Positions 1 to 7,810 of a DNA stretch of 12,756 bases are shown here, piece after piece. Every line of letters starts with the position of its first letter. The first letter of the stretch is position 1. The notes under the pieces were generated by a model. The model was not told where the DNA came from. It searched no databases and worked only from the letters and a program-made list of their open reading frames with translations. The position numbers were made by a program, and so were the translations under genes. This DNA comes from Methanosarcinales archaeon (GTDB lineage Archaea > Halobacteriota > Methanosarcinia > Methanosarcinales > Methanogasteraceae). The stretch lies in assembly GCA_030640725.1 (NCBI GenBank), contig DAOWIV010000287.1, positions 1 to 12,756 on the forward strand, written 5' to 3'.

Positions 1-12
1 CCAGAATCAGGA

Positions 13-23
13 AAAATTTTATG
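13..23 (+). promoter_or_regulatory. Candidate archaeal TATA box for the PGF-CTERM protein gene
   Basis: An A/T block (AAAATTTTATG) lies about 27 bp upstream of the ATG at 47. At the usual archaeal TATA-to-start distance, transcription would begin within a few bases of that ATG, giving a nearly leaderless mRNA. This agrees with the absence of a Shine-Dalgarno sequence. Only 46 bp of upstream sequence are available, so other promoters cannot be excluded. Confidence 0.5.
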
Positions 24-46
24 CACATAAAAACAATGATAATTGA

Positions 47-1720
47 ATGATTGCCAGGCGACAAACTATTGTGACTATTGTACTCATAAGCGCGATCCTG
101 CTTGCTACACACCTCGCCTCATGCGACGATGTGACCTGGACAAACAAGAAGACCCACACCCTTGACAAGGGCGATGCGTTCTCGGTCGGCGCATTCACAG
201 TCAAAGCCACTGATTTCGACGGGATGGGGTCGGTTGTGCTCGAAATCAAACAGAATGCAGAAGAGGAAATCGGCGAGGTGGTCGAGAAGATCTTTCTTGC
301 AAAGGGCGAGGTGTGGGATAACGACGAGATCCGGCTGGAATGCAATGATGCGACTGACAAAGACGATCTAGAGTCCATAGGCAGATATCCATGGTATCCT
401 GCGGCAGAGATCACCTCATGGGTCGCAGATAGGAAGACACCGGACATAACACTTGGTATTTCACTTGACAAAAGCGAATATCTCTACGGCGATACCGTAA
501 CAGCAGAGATCACAGTCGAGAACGACGGTGACAGCGATCTGCGTGAAGGGGTGCTGAACATCAGCCTCGATGGCTTATATCTGACAGACGGCGGGCAGCT
601 CCGCCGCATCGGCACGATCAGCCCTGATGATTCGAGATCGGTCACGGTCAAACTCAGATTCCAGGCGCCGTCTGATGGGAATATACAGGTCTCGGTGACC
701 GGCAGGGGGGAGGACGGTGCTGAGTACTACCGGGTAGGATCAAAAACGGTCGGACTAAAGCCGCCGCCTCCACCACTTGTCGTGCGAAAGTTTGCAACTC
801 CTGACATCTACTGGGGTGAGACTGTGTATGTGAGCCTCAGCGCAAAGAACGTCCAGAACTATGAAGTCGAGCAGGTCACGCTGATTGACGAGGTCCCTGA
901 TCGGTTCATGGTGAAAAATGACCTGGATTTGAACTGGACATTTGATCTAAGCCCTGATGAAGAAAAGACATTTTATTATCACTTGATTCCAGACAGACCC
1001 GGCAGTTTCACACTCCCTGCCGCCAGCGCATCATGCCCAACGCAGGAGATGGGTGCGGATCATGGTGCCAGCAGCGATCGCCCCTCGACTGTGGTGCATG
1101 GCGCATTCATGGAGGTCGTAAAGACAGTCGAGCATGATCCGGCGATCGGCGAGACTGTTAATGTCACAATCGAGGTCACAAACACCGGCGACCTGCCCGC
1201 ATACATCAATCTGGCAGATCAGTTGCCTGCAAACACAACGTATGTCAGCGGCAGAACGAATTTTACCGGTTTTACGTTTATGAGATCGCAAGAGACCGAA
1301 CGCATCAGTTATGTCATGAGAATCGACTCGCCCGATGTGAGTATTCCTGAACCGGCGGTTACATTCAAAGACACGGTCTACGCCGGAAGGATCATGAACT
1401 ACACCGGAAACTACGCGGTGACGATGCCAGCAACATTGACTACAGGGGTCGCGACGGTTATAGCGATCCCCGGATCCGGAGATACAATACCCACCGATTC
1501 AGCGAGCGCGAGCGTAAACGGCGCTGAAAAAATCTCCGAACCAGATCGGGGTAATGATGCAGAGAATGAAACAACCCTGAGACAGATCAATGTGGGGGCA
1601 AGAGAGGTTCAGCAAAAGATCGATTCCCTGAAAACCATGGCGATGCCCGGATTTGGGGGCGTGTGGCTGGTTGCGGCGATCATGATTGCTTACGTGATCG
1701 CGATCCGGCGAATTTTATGA
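47..1720 (+). CDS. Secreted PGF-CTERM surface protein with S-layer-like and CARDB/DUF11-type domains
   Basis: Predicted exported, cell-surface protein of 557 residues. Residues 1-26 are a signal peptide: basic MIARR, then a hydrophobic stretch ending LASC, which also resembles a lipobox (Cys26). Residues ~36-110 resemble the S-layer-like domains in the cytochrome encoded opposite (TLDKGDAF, a V/L-rich strand, then a D-rich tail). Residues ~133-235 look like a CARDB-type Ig fold. After a PPPPP hinge (239-243), residues ~245-340 and ~354-460 look like two DUF11-type repeats with TNTGD-like turns and several N-X-S/T sequons. A Ser/Asp-rich linker leads to PGF at 534-536, a hydrophobic helix and terminal RR, which is the PGF-CTERM pattern processed by archaeosortase ArtA. 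The precise ligand or role is unknown; adhesin or S-layer partner is inferred. The 3' end overlaps the cytochrome gene by 41 bp. Confidence 0.85.
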   Translation: MIARRQTIVTIVLISAILLATHLASCDDVTWTNKKTHTLDKGDAFSVGAFTVKATDFDGMGSVVLEIKQNAEEEIGEVVEKIFLAKGEVWDNDEIRLECNDATDKDDLESIGRYPWYPAAEITSWVADRKTPDITLGISLDKSEYLYGDTVTAEITVENDGDSDLREGVLNISLDGLYLTDGGQLRRIGTISPDDSRSVTVKLRFQAPSDGNIQVSVTGRGEDGAEYYRVGSKTVGLKPPPPPLVVRKFATPDIYWGETVYVSLSAKNVQNYEVEQVTLIDEVPDRFMVKNDLDLNWTFDLSPDEEKTFYYHLIPDRPGSFTLPAASASCPTQEMGADHGASSDRPSTVVHGAFMEVVKTVEHDPAIGETVNVTIEVTNTGDLPAYINLADQLPANTTYVSGRTNFTGFTFMRSQETERISYVMRIDSPDVSIPEPAVTFKDTVYAGRIMNYTGNYAVTMPATLTTGVATVIAIPGSGDTIPTDSASASVNGAEKISEPDRGNDAENETTLRQINVGAREVQQKIDSLKTMAMPGFGGVWLVAAIMIAYVIAIRRIL

Positions 1721-4700
1721 ACCCGAATATCATCAGGATTCCTATTACAACACCTGCGTACCAGTAGTATGCAGGTATGGATGATATGAATGGACCCAAG
1801 CTTGCCAGAAGCGGTTTTTTGCCTGACTTGATGTGCAGCGTAGCTGTTGCCACCCTGCCCCATGTATCCTCCGATTCCATGGCATGGAGGATGACTGTGT
1901 GATTGCCTGCAAGGAGTCCTGTGGTATCGATCGTTGCTGTGATCTGCTCGGTGTTGCTGTCAAATGCGCCGTCGACCGGCATCAGCAGGGTTCCTGTGCC
2001 ATCCGATCCTGCAAAGTCGATGAAATACTCAGCGCCCGCCACCTCAAGCATCCACCCGGAAACTGCGACCGCATCGACCACAACCGGATCCCCTCTGTAG
2101 CACGACTGTGGTGATAGCTCGATATTGCCGATGTGCGGCACCGCACCAAACGCGGTGATCACATGCGGATCATATCCTGCCCTACCATGACAGCTTGTGC
2201 AATTCCTGACCTTGCCATGCGGCACTCCGGATATATCAACCGCATCAAAGAGTATTTCGTGTACATGGCAGTCCACGCAGGCTTTTGGCGTCTTATCAGG
2301 GTGGACGTCAGGTTCCGAACCGATTCCGTGACACGCCCAGCACGCTCTTACAATATGATCGGTCCGCACAGCATCGTCTGATGTGGATGCGCCTGCGTTT
2401 AATCTGGCATGTGCTCCGAGCTGCGAATCGATCGCATCGACGCGCTTGATGTCCATGCCGGTACCAAGGTCATGGCACCGGACGCAGTCGGCAAAGACGA
2501 TATCCCCCCCATTCACAAGCGGCGGCACATGGAACGTATCAGGCTCAGCGCCTCCGAAATTCTCCCCGACGGAAATCCAGCTCACGTTGTAGCTGTCCAC
2601 ACTGAGAGCGTCCTCATCTTTGATGTCGCTTGTGTCCGCTTCGGATATGTCAGGCGATATCATCCGCACATCATCGAGCACGACCAGATCATCGCCATAA
2701 GACCTGAATACGCCTGACACGTTCGCTCTGAATACGCATACATCATTCAGTTGCAAGATGTCTGTCTCGTATTCGAATAATTCGCTCGTATTCACCACAC
2801 CATCCTCAACCACGACGCCATTCTCCTTCAGTTCGAGCATGGCGAGATTTCCGTTGATATCGATATATTTTACCGTGAGGACAAACCCTTCTCCAAGATC
2901 CCAGTCCTCGCCAGACCCGAGCGTCTTTGAACTTTCGTCTTCATCGTCAAAATCGAGAAGTACCTTTGTATAATACGTTACGTTCCCTCTCCGGTCAACG
3001 ATGGTGTATCTGTCGTTTCTTGCATACCCTTCCATGTGGCAGGCATAGCACGCTGCATTCGTAGTCTCAGGATGTATTCGCCTGATCGTTCTACCCTCAA
3101 ACGTCGCAACCCCACCCTTTACGCCCCTCATGACGCCAGTCAGGTTCACCGAAACGATGGTCTGATCAAAGGTGCTGTTATCCTCCGTGATCGTCTCCTC
3201 ATACACGAGCGGCTCATCATCGCTTACCACCTGCTCGTCGAGGACTTTTCCTTCCCTGATGAGCTGGACACGCGCGCTATTCCCACGCATATCGACAGTT
3301 ACGACTTTTAATATGTATCCGTTTCTAAGTTCCCAGAGATCGCCTGCGTGCAGGGTTGTTTCCTCATCTTCGTATATCAGCTCTGATTCCTGGTCTGTCG
3401 GATCGATCGCATCGCCCCATTCCTCCGCATTATCCTCATCCTCGTGGCAGTAGACACAATCGGTCAGGATATTGTCAGAATATGCCATCAGTTCGTTAGT
3501 TGAGCCGTAATGGGATACTTTGTAGGTGTTGCTCGTGACCGGGTCTGTGGTCTCGACGATGCTGTTGATATGACACGCGGCGCACCCGACCGTGGTGCTG
3601 AGGTTGCTTGTGATTAAGTTTCCCGGATTGTCGAGCATGTCAGCGTCCTTGAAATGCTCGTAAACCATTGGTTCTCTGTGCCTGGATTGATCAAAGGTGT
3701 GGCAGTCGTTGTTGCTGCAATTCAGCTTCTTCATGGGGTGTTGCTCCCCGTGACATGCCCAGCACGCCCCGTGGATATTCCCTTCTGCGTCGTTCACCCT
3801 TGCATGGATGCCTTTTTTGAAATCCGCGACAACGAAGTTTGCGCCGATATTGCCCGTCGAACTATGACATACGATGCATTCGACTGGATTGAGGTCCTGT
3901 CTGGTCAGGACGGTGACGCCTGTAGCGCCCACGCCGAATGCGCGCCATAATATGATGTAACCATACCACGATCCCGGTTCGGGATCTTTCACATATATAG
4001 ACTGATTATCGCTAAGAACCATCGACTTATTGAACCGCAGGTTCATCATCTCGTCGGTCAGGTTGAAGTTCCAGTCGATTGCATAGTCGTTTTCGTGTTC
4101 CTGACCGGTGACATACTCGGATATGTTCATACCATCTTTTGAGACTGCATTCGGGCGGACGATGATCAGTGTAAGGTTCATATCGCCTCCCGACATGTTG
4201 AATTCAATCCATCTCTGGTACTTCGAAACCGTGTCAACAAACCCGCATACCTCGCCTGCCGACATGACATAGCTGCGATTGGTCTCTGTTGAGAGGTTTG
4301 TCATTGTGACGTTCCGCGGCTCATAATGCGGCTCAGAATGGCACGCCCGGCAGTCTTCCATGATGTCTGACGATATTGCGCCGTGCCCTCCGGAGACTGC
4401 CGTGTGGCAGTCGGTGCAGCTCAGGATCGAGATCTCGTGCAGCGAGTTGTGGCAGGACCTGCATGCAACGTCGTACTCGTTATCCCCGTCCACGTCCGCA
4501 TGTGCATGGGCAAGCCCCCGTGTGTCCCAGTCCGGTATCGGGATATCTGCACTTGCATTCGTGTGGTTCAGCGGCGGATCCGGATTCGGCTTGTGGCACT
4601 CGCTGCAGCCTGTTGGGATATGGATGACCGGCTTGTATGCGATCGGGTTGGGGGGGCTTGATGTGATGGTGTAGTTCACCAGCCCTGAAGACCAGCCCGA

Positions 4701-6422
4701 TATCCGTGCGATCCAGGTCCCGTTCCACACGTCGCCCTCAAATCCGGAATAGCTGGCGAGTATGGCGCTCTTTGGGCGATATATCCGCGATCCGGTGGCA
4801 AACGACGCGATCCCGTTCACGCTCGGCACATAGTAGGTGCCGTGCCAGTTATCACTCTTATTCAGGTCCTGAATGCCTGCCGCATTATCGAGCGGTCCGA
4901 TCAGGGAGAGCGTGAAATTGTACGAGGGGTCCTCACAGGTCACCGAGACATCGATCCCCCCGCCGCCGCTCACATTGACAATATAGGTGGCATCTGCCCG
5001 CTGGTAGGACGTGAATGTCGGGGCATAGCTGCCAAGCACACCGTCCAGCGAGTATTGACCAGCCGGGACTTGCGGATAGTCCAGACCTCCGTGGCAGAGA
5101 TCACATGCCACGCCTGAATGGACGCCGGTGTTGGCTGCGTCAGTCCCGTTGAGTATGTACGGGACTGCGATCTCGTGTTTTGCGCTTCCCACCTCATCAT
5201 GGATGAAACTGGTGTGACAGTCGGTGCAGTTTGCGATGAAGACGTGAGATGGACGGTCAAGCGGCGTCTGGATTCTTGGTCTGACCAGATCGGATTCCGC
5301 GTACATCGAGAGCACCCATTCGCCGCGTTTGGGATCTTTGTCATCCAATATAGTCACCCATCCGCTTTCCCCGCAGATAAATCCCCCCTGATGCCCGTAT
5401 TTTATCTCATGCAGGTGTACCGGGGTTGCTGTTAAGAATTGGGCGGCATAAGGGCTGTGGCACATAGTCTGGCAGTCGTTTTCCAGAAATCCCGGAACAT
5501 GGATGTTTAGCGTGCTGTTTTCCTTTTTGATCTCCAGTTCAGTTCCAGGTCTACCATCGCTGAATTCAAGGATCGCTTCTTTCTTCATCTCATCAACCGT
5601 TATCTCGGCTGCATCGCTACCTCTGAAGACGCGGATGGTCTTGTCGTCATCGATTTTTTTGATTTTTGCATCCGTCGTCCAGCTGATACTGTGAGCAGTC
5701 CTGAGATATCTCAGGAGTCTCTCGTCATCGGTTCCGGGCACATCGTCCCAGCAAAAGAGATGCCCCGAAGTGATCTTGTTCGGATGTATCGTGGGGGAAG
5801 AGAATCTTCCGGATGGATCTGCCTGTGTGCTCCACGCGTCATGGCATCCTGTTGCCTGACAACCCCAGAGCGTGGTCGTAAAGCTCGTATCGAAGATTAT
5901 ATCGGTTGAGTCGATCGTGTTTTTGAAATTGACATTGTAAACGCCGGTGTATGCATCATCCGGGTAATAGAATGTGCCATAGTAATACCGGTGCTTGCTA
6001 TCCTCTGCAAGGGTGATGGTGGTGCTGTTTGTTGAAAAATCGTCTGTCGGATACGTAACATCAACGCTGATCGATAGTCCACTCTTGTGCATCGGCGAGG
6101 GCTTGCCATCGGTGATGACGTTTTCAAAGACATTCACCAGCACGATGTTCTTCTGACGGTTTGCGCCTTCCCCGTCCCACCAGTCCCATCCGGCGGAGGT
6201 GTTTGTGCGGTAGCCAAGCTGGTACGGGGTCTGCCCGTATGTCATGACCACGGTGTAGTCCCTGGAATGGTTTATCGCAGGCGGGTGCGCCCACACGTCC
6301 CCACCCATGACAGTCAGCACAACCACCATAACTACCAGCACGGCTGCCAGTGTAACCGCCCGTGTGATGGTGGGTGCGATGCGTTTTGGCAGCAGTCTGT
6401 GTGAGTGGGAGTATTTAATCAA
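1680..6422 (-). CDS. Giant multihaem cytochrome c (18 candidate haem sites) with S-layer-like domains and C-terminal membrane anchor
   Basis: Predicted extracellular c-type cytochrome of 1580 residues for electron transfer at or through the cell envelope. Residues 1-45 form a signal peptide, with likely cleavage VWA|HPP. I count 16 CXXCH motifs, with first Cys at 317, 399, 440, 606, 654, 669, 691, 849, 887, 947, 989, 1125, 1313, 1361, 1382 and 1408, plus two CX4CH motifs at 188 and 902. Beta-rich haem-free blocks interrupt them: ~50-185, ~470-590 and ~715-840. Two S-layer-like domains (~1014-1117 and ~1163-1258) flank the haem at 1125. An Ig-like domain (~1430-1533) precedes one membrane helix (~1552-1571) and a basic tail RSRKQS. 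N-X-S/T sequons are frequent. The start is TTG, chosen for its strong ribosome site. The gene lies 13 bp after the tetrahaem cytochrome gene, so cotranscription is likely. Cytochromes fused to S-layer domains are known from ANME archaea; the electron partner here is inferred. Confidence 0.93.
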   Translation of the reverse strand: MIKYSHSHRLLPKRIAPTITRAVTLAAVLVVMVVVLTVMGGDVWAHPPAINHSRDYTVVMTYGQTPYQLGYRTNTSAGWDWWDGEGANRQKNIVLVNVFENVITDGKPSPMHKSGLSISVDVTYPTDDFSTNSTTITLAEDSKHRYYYGTFYYPDDAYTGVYNVNFKNTIDSTDIIFDTSFTTTLWGCQATGCHDAWSTQADPSGRFSSPTIHPNKITSGHLFCWDDVPGTDDERLLRYLRTAHSISWTTDAKIKKIDDDKTIRVFRGSDAAEITVDEMKKEAILEFSDGRPGTELEIKKENSTLNIHVPGFLENDCQTMCHSPYAAQFLTATPVHLHEIKYGHQGGFICGESGWVTILDDKDPKRGEWVLSMYAESDLVRPRIQTPLDRPSHVFIANCTDCHTSFIHDEVGSAKHEIAVPYILNGTDAANTGVHSGVACDLCHGGLDYPQVPAGQYSLDGVLGSYAPTFTSYQRADATYIVNVSGGGGIDVSVTCEDPSYNFTLSLIGPLDNAAGIQDLNKSDNWHGTYYVPSVNGIASFATGSRIYRPKSAILASYSGFEGDVWNGTWIARISGWSSGLVNYTITSSPPNPIAYKPVIHIPTGCSECHKPNPDPPLNHTNASADIPIPDWDTRGLAHAHADVDGDNEYDVACRSCHNSLHEISILSCTDCHTAVSGGHGAISSDIMEDCRACHSEPHYEPRNVTMTNLSTETNRSYVMSAGEVCGFVDTVSKYQRWIEFNMSGGDMNLTLIIVRPNAVSKDGMNISEYVTGQEHENDYAIDWNFNLTDEMMNLRFNKSMVLSDNQSIYVKDPEPGSWYGYIILWRAFGVGATGVTVLTRQDLNPVECIVCHSSTGNIGANFVVADFKKGIHARVNDAEGNIHGACWACHGEQHPMKKLNCSNNDCHTFDQSRHREPMVYEHFKDADMLDNPGNLITSNLSTTVGCAACHINSIVETTDPVTSNTYKVSHYGSTNELMAYSDNILTDCVYCHEDEDNAEEWGDAIDPTDQESELIYEDEETTLHAGDLWELRNGYILKVVTVDMRGNSARVQLIREGKVLDEQVVSDDEPLVYEETITEDNSTFDQTIVSVNLTGVMRGVKGGVATFEGRTIRRIHPETTNAACYACHMEGYARNDRYTIVDRRGNVTYYTKVLLDFDDEDESSKTLGSGEDWDLGEGFVLTVKYIDINGNLAMLELKENGVVVEDGVVNTSELFEYETDILQLNDVCVFRANVSGVFRSYGDDLVVLDDVRMISPDISEADTSDIKDEDALSVDSYNVSWISVGENFGGAEPDTFHVPPLVNGGDIVFADCVRCHDLGTGMDIKRVDAIDSQLGAHARLNAGASTSDDAVRTDHIVRACWACHGIGSEPDVHPDKTPKACVDCHVHEILFDAVDISGVPHGKVRNCTSCHGRAGYDPHVITAFGAVPHIGNIELSPQSCYRGDPVVVDAVAVSGWMLEVAGAEYFIDFAGSDGTGTLLMPVDGAFDSNTEQITATIDTTGLLAGNHTVILHAMESEDTWGRVATATLHIKSGKKPLLASLGPFISSIPAYYWYAGVVIGILMIFGFIKFAGSRSRKQS
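2265..2492 (-). repeat. Haem module copy B of the giant cytochrome (residues ~1311-1386)
   Basis: Second copy of the three-haem module, described under copy A at 3699-3884. It has about ten extra residues between the first and second haem motifs. A further haem site (CTSCH, residues 1408-1412) follows. The two copies are separated by the pair of S-layer-like domains and three other haem sites. Confidence 0.6.
2649..2936 (-). other. S-layer-like domain 2 within the giant cytochrome (residues ~1163-1258)
   Basis: This has the same pattern as domain 1: KTLGSGEDWDLGEGF, then LTVKYIDINGN, LAMLELKENG and a closing DLVVLDDVRMIS strand. It also resembles residues ~36-110 of the PGF-CTERM protein on the other strand. 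It has one cysteine (1229) but no haem motif. Confidence 0.6.
3072..3383 (-). other. S-layer-like domain 1 within the giant cytochrome (residues ~1014-1117)
   Basis: The block begins with a TTLHAGDLWEL-type strand, continues with alternating hydrophobic strands (GYILKVVTVD, ARVQLI) and ends before the haem at 1125. It resembles the methanogen-type S-layer domain, but I assign it by eye. It contains no cysteine, so it binds no haem itself. Confidence 0.6.
3699..3884 (-). repeat. Haem module copy A of the giant cytochrome (residues ~847-908)
   Basis: Three haem sites occur in the order CIVCH, CWACH, CSNNDCH, with IHARVN between the first two and HP-KK after the second. The same order recurs at 2265-2492 (residues ~1311-1386) as CVRCH, GAHARLN, CWACH, then HPDKTPK and CVDCH. 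This suggests an internal duplication. The third haem site is CX4CH here and CX2CH in the other copy. Similarity is at the protein level; I did not compute identity. Confidence 0.6.
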
Positions 6423-6427
6423 GAAAT

Positions 6428-6433
6428 CCCTCC
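6428..6433 (-). promoter_or_regulatory. Shine-Dalgarno site fixing the TTG start of the giant cytochrome
   Basis: On the minus strand GGAGGG stands 5 bases before TTG at 6422-6420, just after the stop codon of the upstream cytochrome (6438-6436). It is one of the strongest Shine-Dalgarno matches in the window. The first ATG in frame falls inside the signal-peptide hydrophobic core, so TTG is the sensible start. Confidence 0.8.
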
Positions 6434-6435
6434 GG

Positions 6436-7272
6436 TCACCGATACCTCGTTGGCGTGCTTTCGTTTATGTCATGCCCGTACGTCTCTGCCGCCTCAAAGG
6501 TTATCGCAACACCTGCACCCGAATGGCAGCCAAGACATGCCCAGTATCCTTTAGAGATGTCTGAGCCGTCCACGTTCCCTGCAGCGTGACCAAACGGCAG
6601 CCCCGCGGCGTGTGGCGACGATTCGTTGCATCCGCTGAGATAGAATGTGGTGTGTGCGTATTCGCTCAGGTCTGAGCCGACGATGGTTGCTCTTGAATCA
6701 GCGTCAAAGAAATCGGGATCATTGTAGTTGTGATTCCGGTTTCCGTGGCAGCGGTCATCATCGCAGACGCGAACCGTTCTCCGTGTGTGCGTGCCTGACA
6801 ACCCGAAGAGGAGGGTGTCATGGCAGAAGTTGCACAGTTCATCGGTGCTGACCCCCCCACCATCGATGTCGAGACTCACCAGTTCAGATTCGCCTGTGGG
6901 AATGAACGAAGATCCATTATATATCGCCTTTTTCCATCTACCGCTGCCATCCCATAAATACGCGACATCGCCAGAATCGTGCACCCCATCAGCAAAGTCC
7001 ATCGTATATATCACAGAACCGTTATACTCGATTCCGCCAACACTCATGTAAGTCGTATAATTATTGTTGTTTGCCGCATTCTTGTGTGCTATAACGGTCT
7101 GCGAGCCGTCCAGTTGACTCCAGACGTCAGCATGACACTTTGAGCACTTCGAGTTCATTTCGCAGACATTATAGAACGTGTGCTGCCCTGCAAACATTGA
7201 GACCGTCCATGGAATTGCAAATAATGTAAGTGATGCTACTGCAAGTACCATCCATAGATTTCTTTCTCTCAT
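6436..7272 (-). CDS. Membrane-linked or secreted tetrahaem cytochrome c
   Basis: Predicted small c-type cytochrome of 278 residues, probably acting outside the membrane as an electron carrier. A basic start (MRERN) and hydrophobic segment (~6-28) form a signal peptide or uncleaved anchor. Then comes a GQHTFYN motif and four haem sites: CSKCH (43), CNFCH (147), CDDDRCH, a CX4CH (170), and CLGCH (246). Histidine is frequent, which allows bis-His ligation. I chose ATG at 7272 over ATG at 7332, because the longer version adds 20 non-signal residues and would contain the TATA box. It is first in an operon with the giant cytochrome, 13 bp downstream. Four-haem cytochromes of about this size polymerise as nanowires in some archaea; whether this one does is not shown by the sequence. 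Confidence 0.88.
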   Translation of the reverse strand: MRERNLWMVLAVASLTLFAIPWTVSMFAGQHTFYNVCEMNSKCSKCHADVWSQLDGSQTVIAHKNAANNNNYTTYMSVGGIEYNGSVIYTMDFADGVHDSGDVAYLWDGSGRWKKAIYNGSSFIPTGESELVSLDIDGGGVSTDELCNFCHDTLLFGLSGTHTRRTVRVCDDDRCHGNRNHNYNDPDFFDADSRATIVGSDLSEYAHTTFYLSGCNESSPHAAGLPFGHAAGNVDGSDISKGYWACLGCHSGAGVAITFEAAETYGHDINESTPTRYR

Positions 7273-7318
7273 GGTTCTGTACCCGGGATTTCTTGTGTTG
7301 GCAGGCGACTCTTGGGTC

Positions 7319-7326
7319 TTTAAAAA
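7319..7326 (-). promoter_or_regulatory. Candidate TATA box for the cytochrome operon
   Basis: The minus strand reads TTTTTAAA, centred about 50 bp upstream of the ATG at 7272. A transcript start some 25 bp downstream would give a leader of roughly 25 bases. This placement supports the shorter start of the tetrahaem cytochrome. No Shine-Dalgarno sequence precedes that ATG. Confidence 0.5.
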
Positions 7327-7332
7327 CGTCAT

Positions 7333-7810
7333 GCTCTATGGACTTAAATGTTACCGCGGACACGGGCTTTGGGCAAAATTCACGCATGCCCCTGCCTGCA
7401 CCAGTGCGGCGCAACATTGCGCATATCATCTCGGAGATTCCACACTCTTCGGGTATTGTGCGCTTGCAAGCTTCGAGCCTGTGTCTCAAGTCTCACATCC
7501 GTCGAATCAAGCTGGTTCCCCGGGCGTGCGTACCAAACCGGTACTTCACCATCGAATCCGCAGTTTTCGAGATTGAATGTCTATGATATTCTCCTAACCA
7601 CTCCCGAGGATCTTCCGGAGAGCAAATATTACATATCGTACCACCCAGGAGCTCTTTTGCTCTTGAAAGCCACGAATGCTCGCGGGGTAGAACGTATGGC
7701 GTGGCGTTGTTTCCAGAAACCGGATTGGTAATCCATCAACCCCTGTAAATACCATCTCAGAGGAACACCATCCGGAAACATGGTAGTTTCACCAAATGGG
7801 TGATCCGGGT
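7333..7810. other. ~480 bp without a recognised gene, containing palindromes
   Basis: This lies between the IorA-like gene and the cytochrome operon. I recognise no protein, tRNA or repeat array. It holds a perfect inverted repeat GCGCAA-CA-TTGCGC at 7409-7422, a palindrome GCTTGCAAGC near 7465, and a small stem GTACC/GGTAC near 7531-7545. Several open frames cross it on both strands, but none has a recognisable family. The longest minus-strand candidate (7629-7850, 73 codons) starts inside the IorA-like gene. The region could be a regulatory upstream region of the cytochrome operon, a non-coding RNA, or remnants of a lost gene. Confidence 0.5.

Noticed and set aside
56..70. Tat signal (RR) at the start of the PGF-CTERM protein
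   Set aside because: RRQTIV lacks the rest of the twin-arginine consensus; an ordinary Sec signal fits better.
4360..4728. Several long open frames on both strands antisense to or overlapping the giant cytochrome
   Set aside because: They lie in shadow frames of a gene with clear haem motifs, have no family features or ribosome sites, and their Cys/His/Arg-rich make-up reflects the sense codons.
7273..7332. Longer start for the tetrahaem cytochrome at ATG 7332
   Set aside because: It would put 20 non-signal residues ahead of the hydrophobic segment and place the TATA-like TTTTTAAA inside the coding region.
7178..7731. Three plus-strand frames of 118-132 codons in the gene-poor stretch
   Set aside because: They overlap each other in different frames, run into the cytochrome start and show no motif; most of their length is explained by lack of stops in moderately GC-rich DNA.
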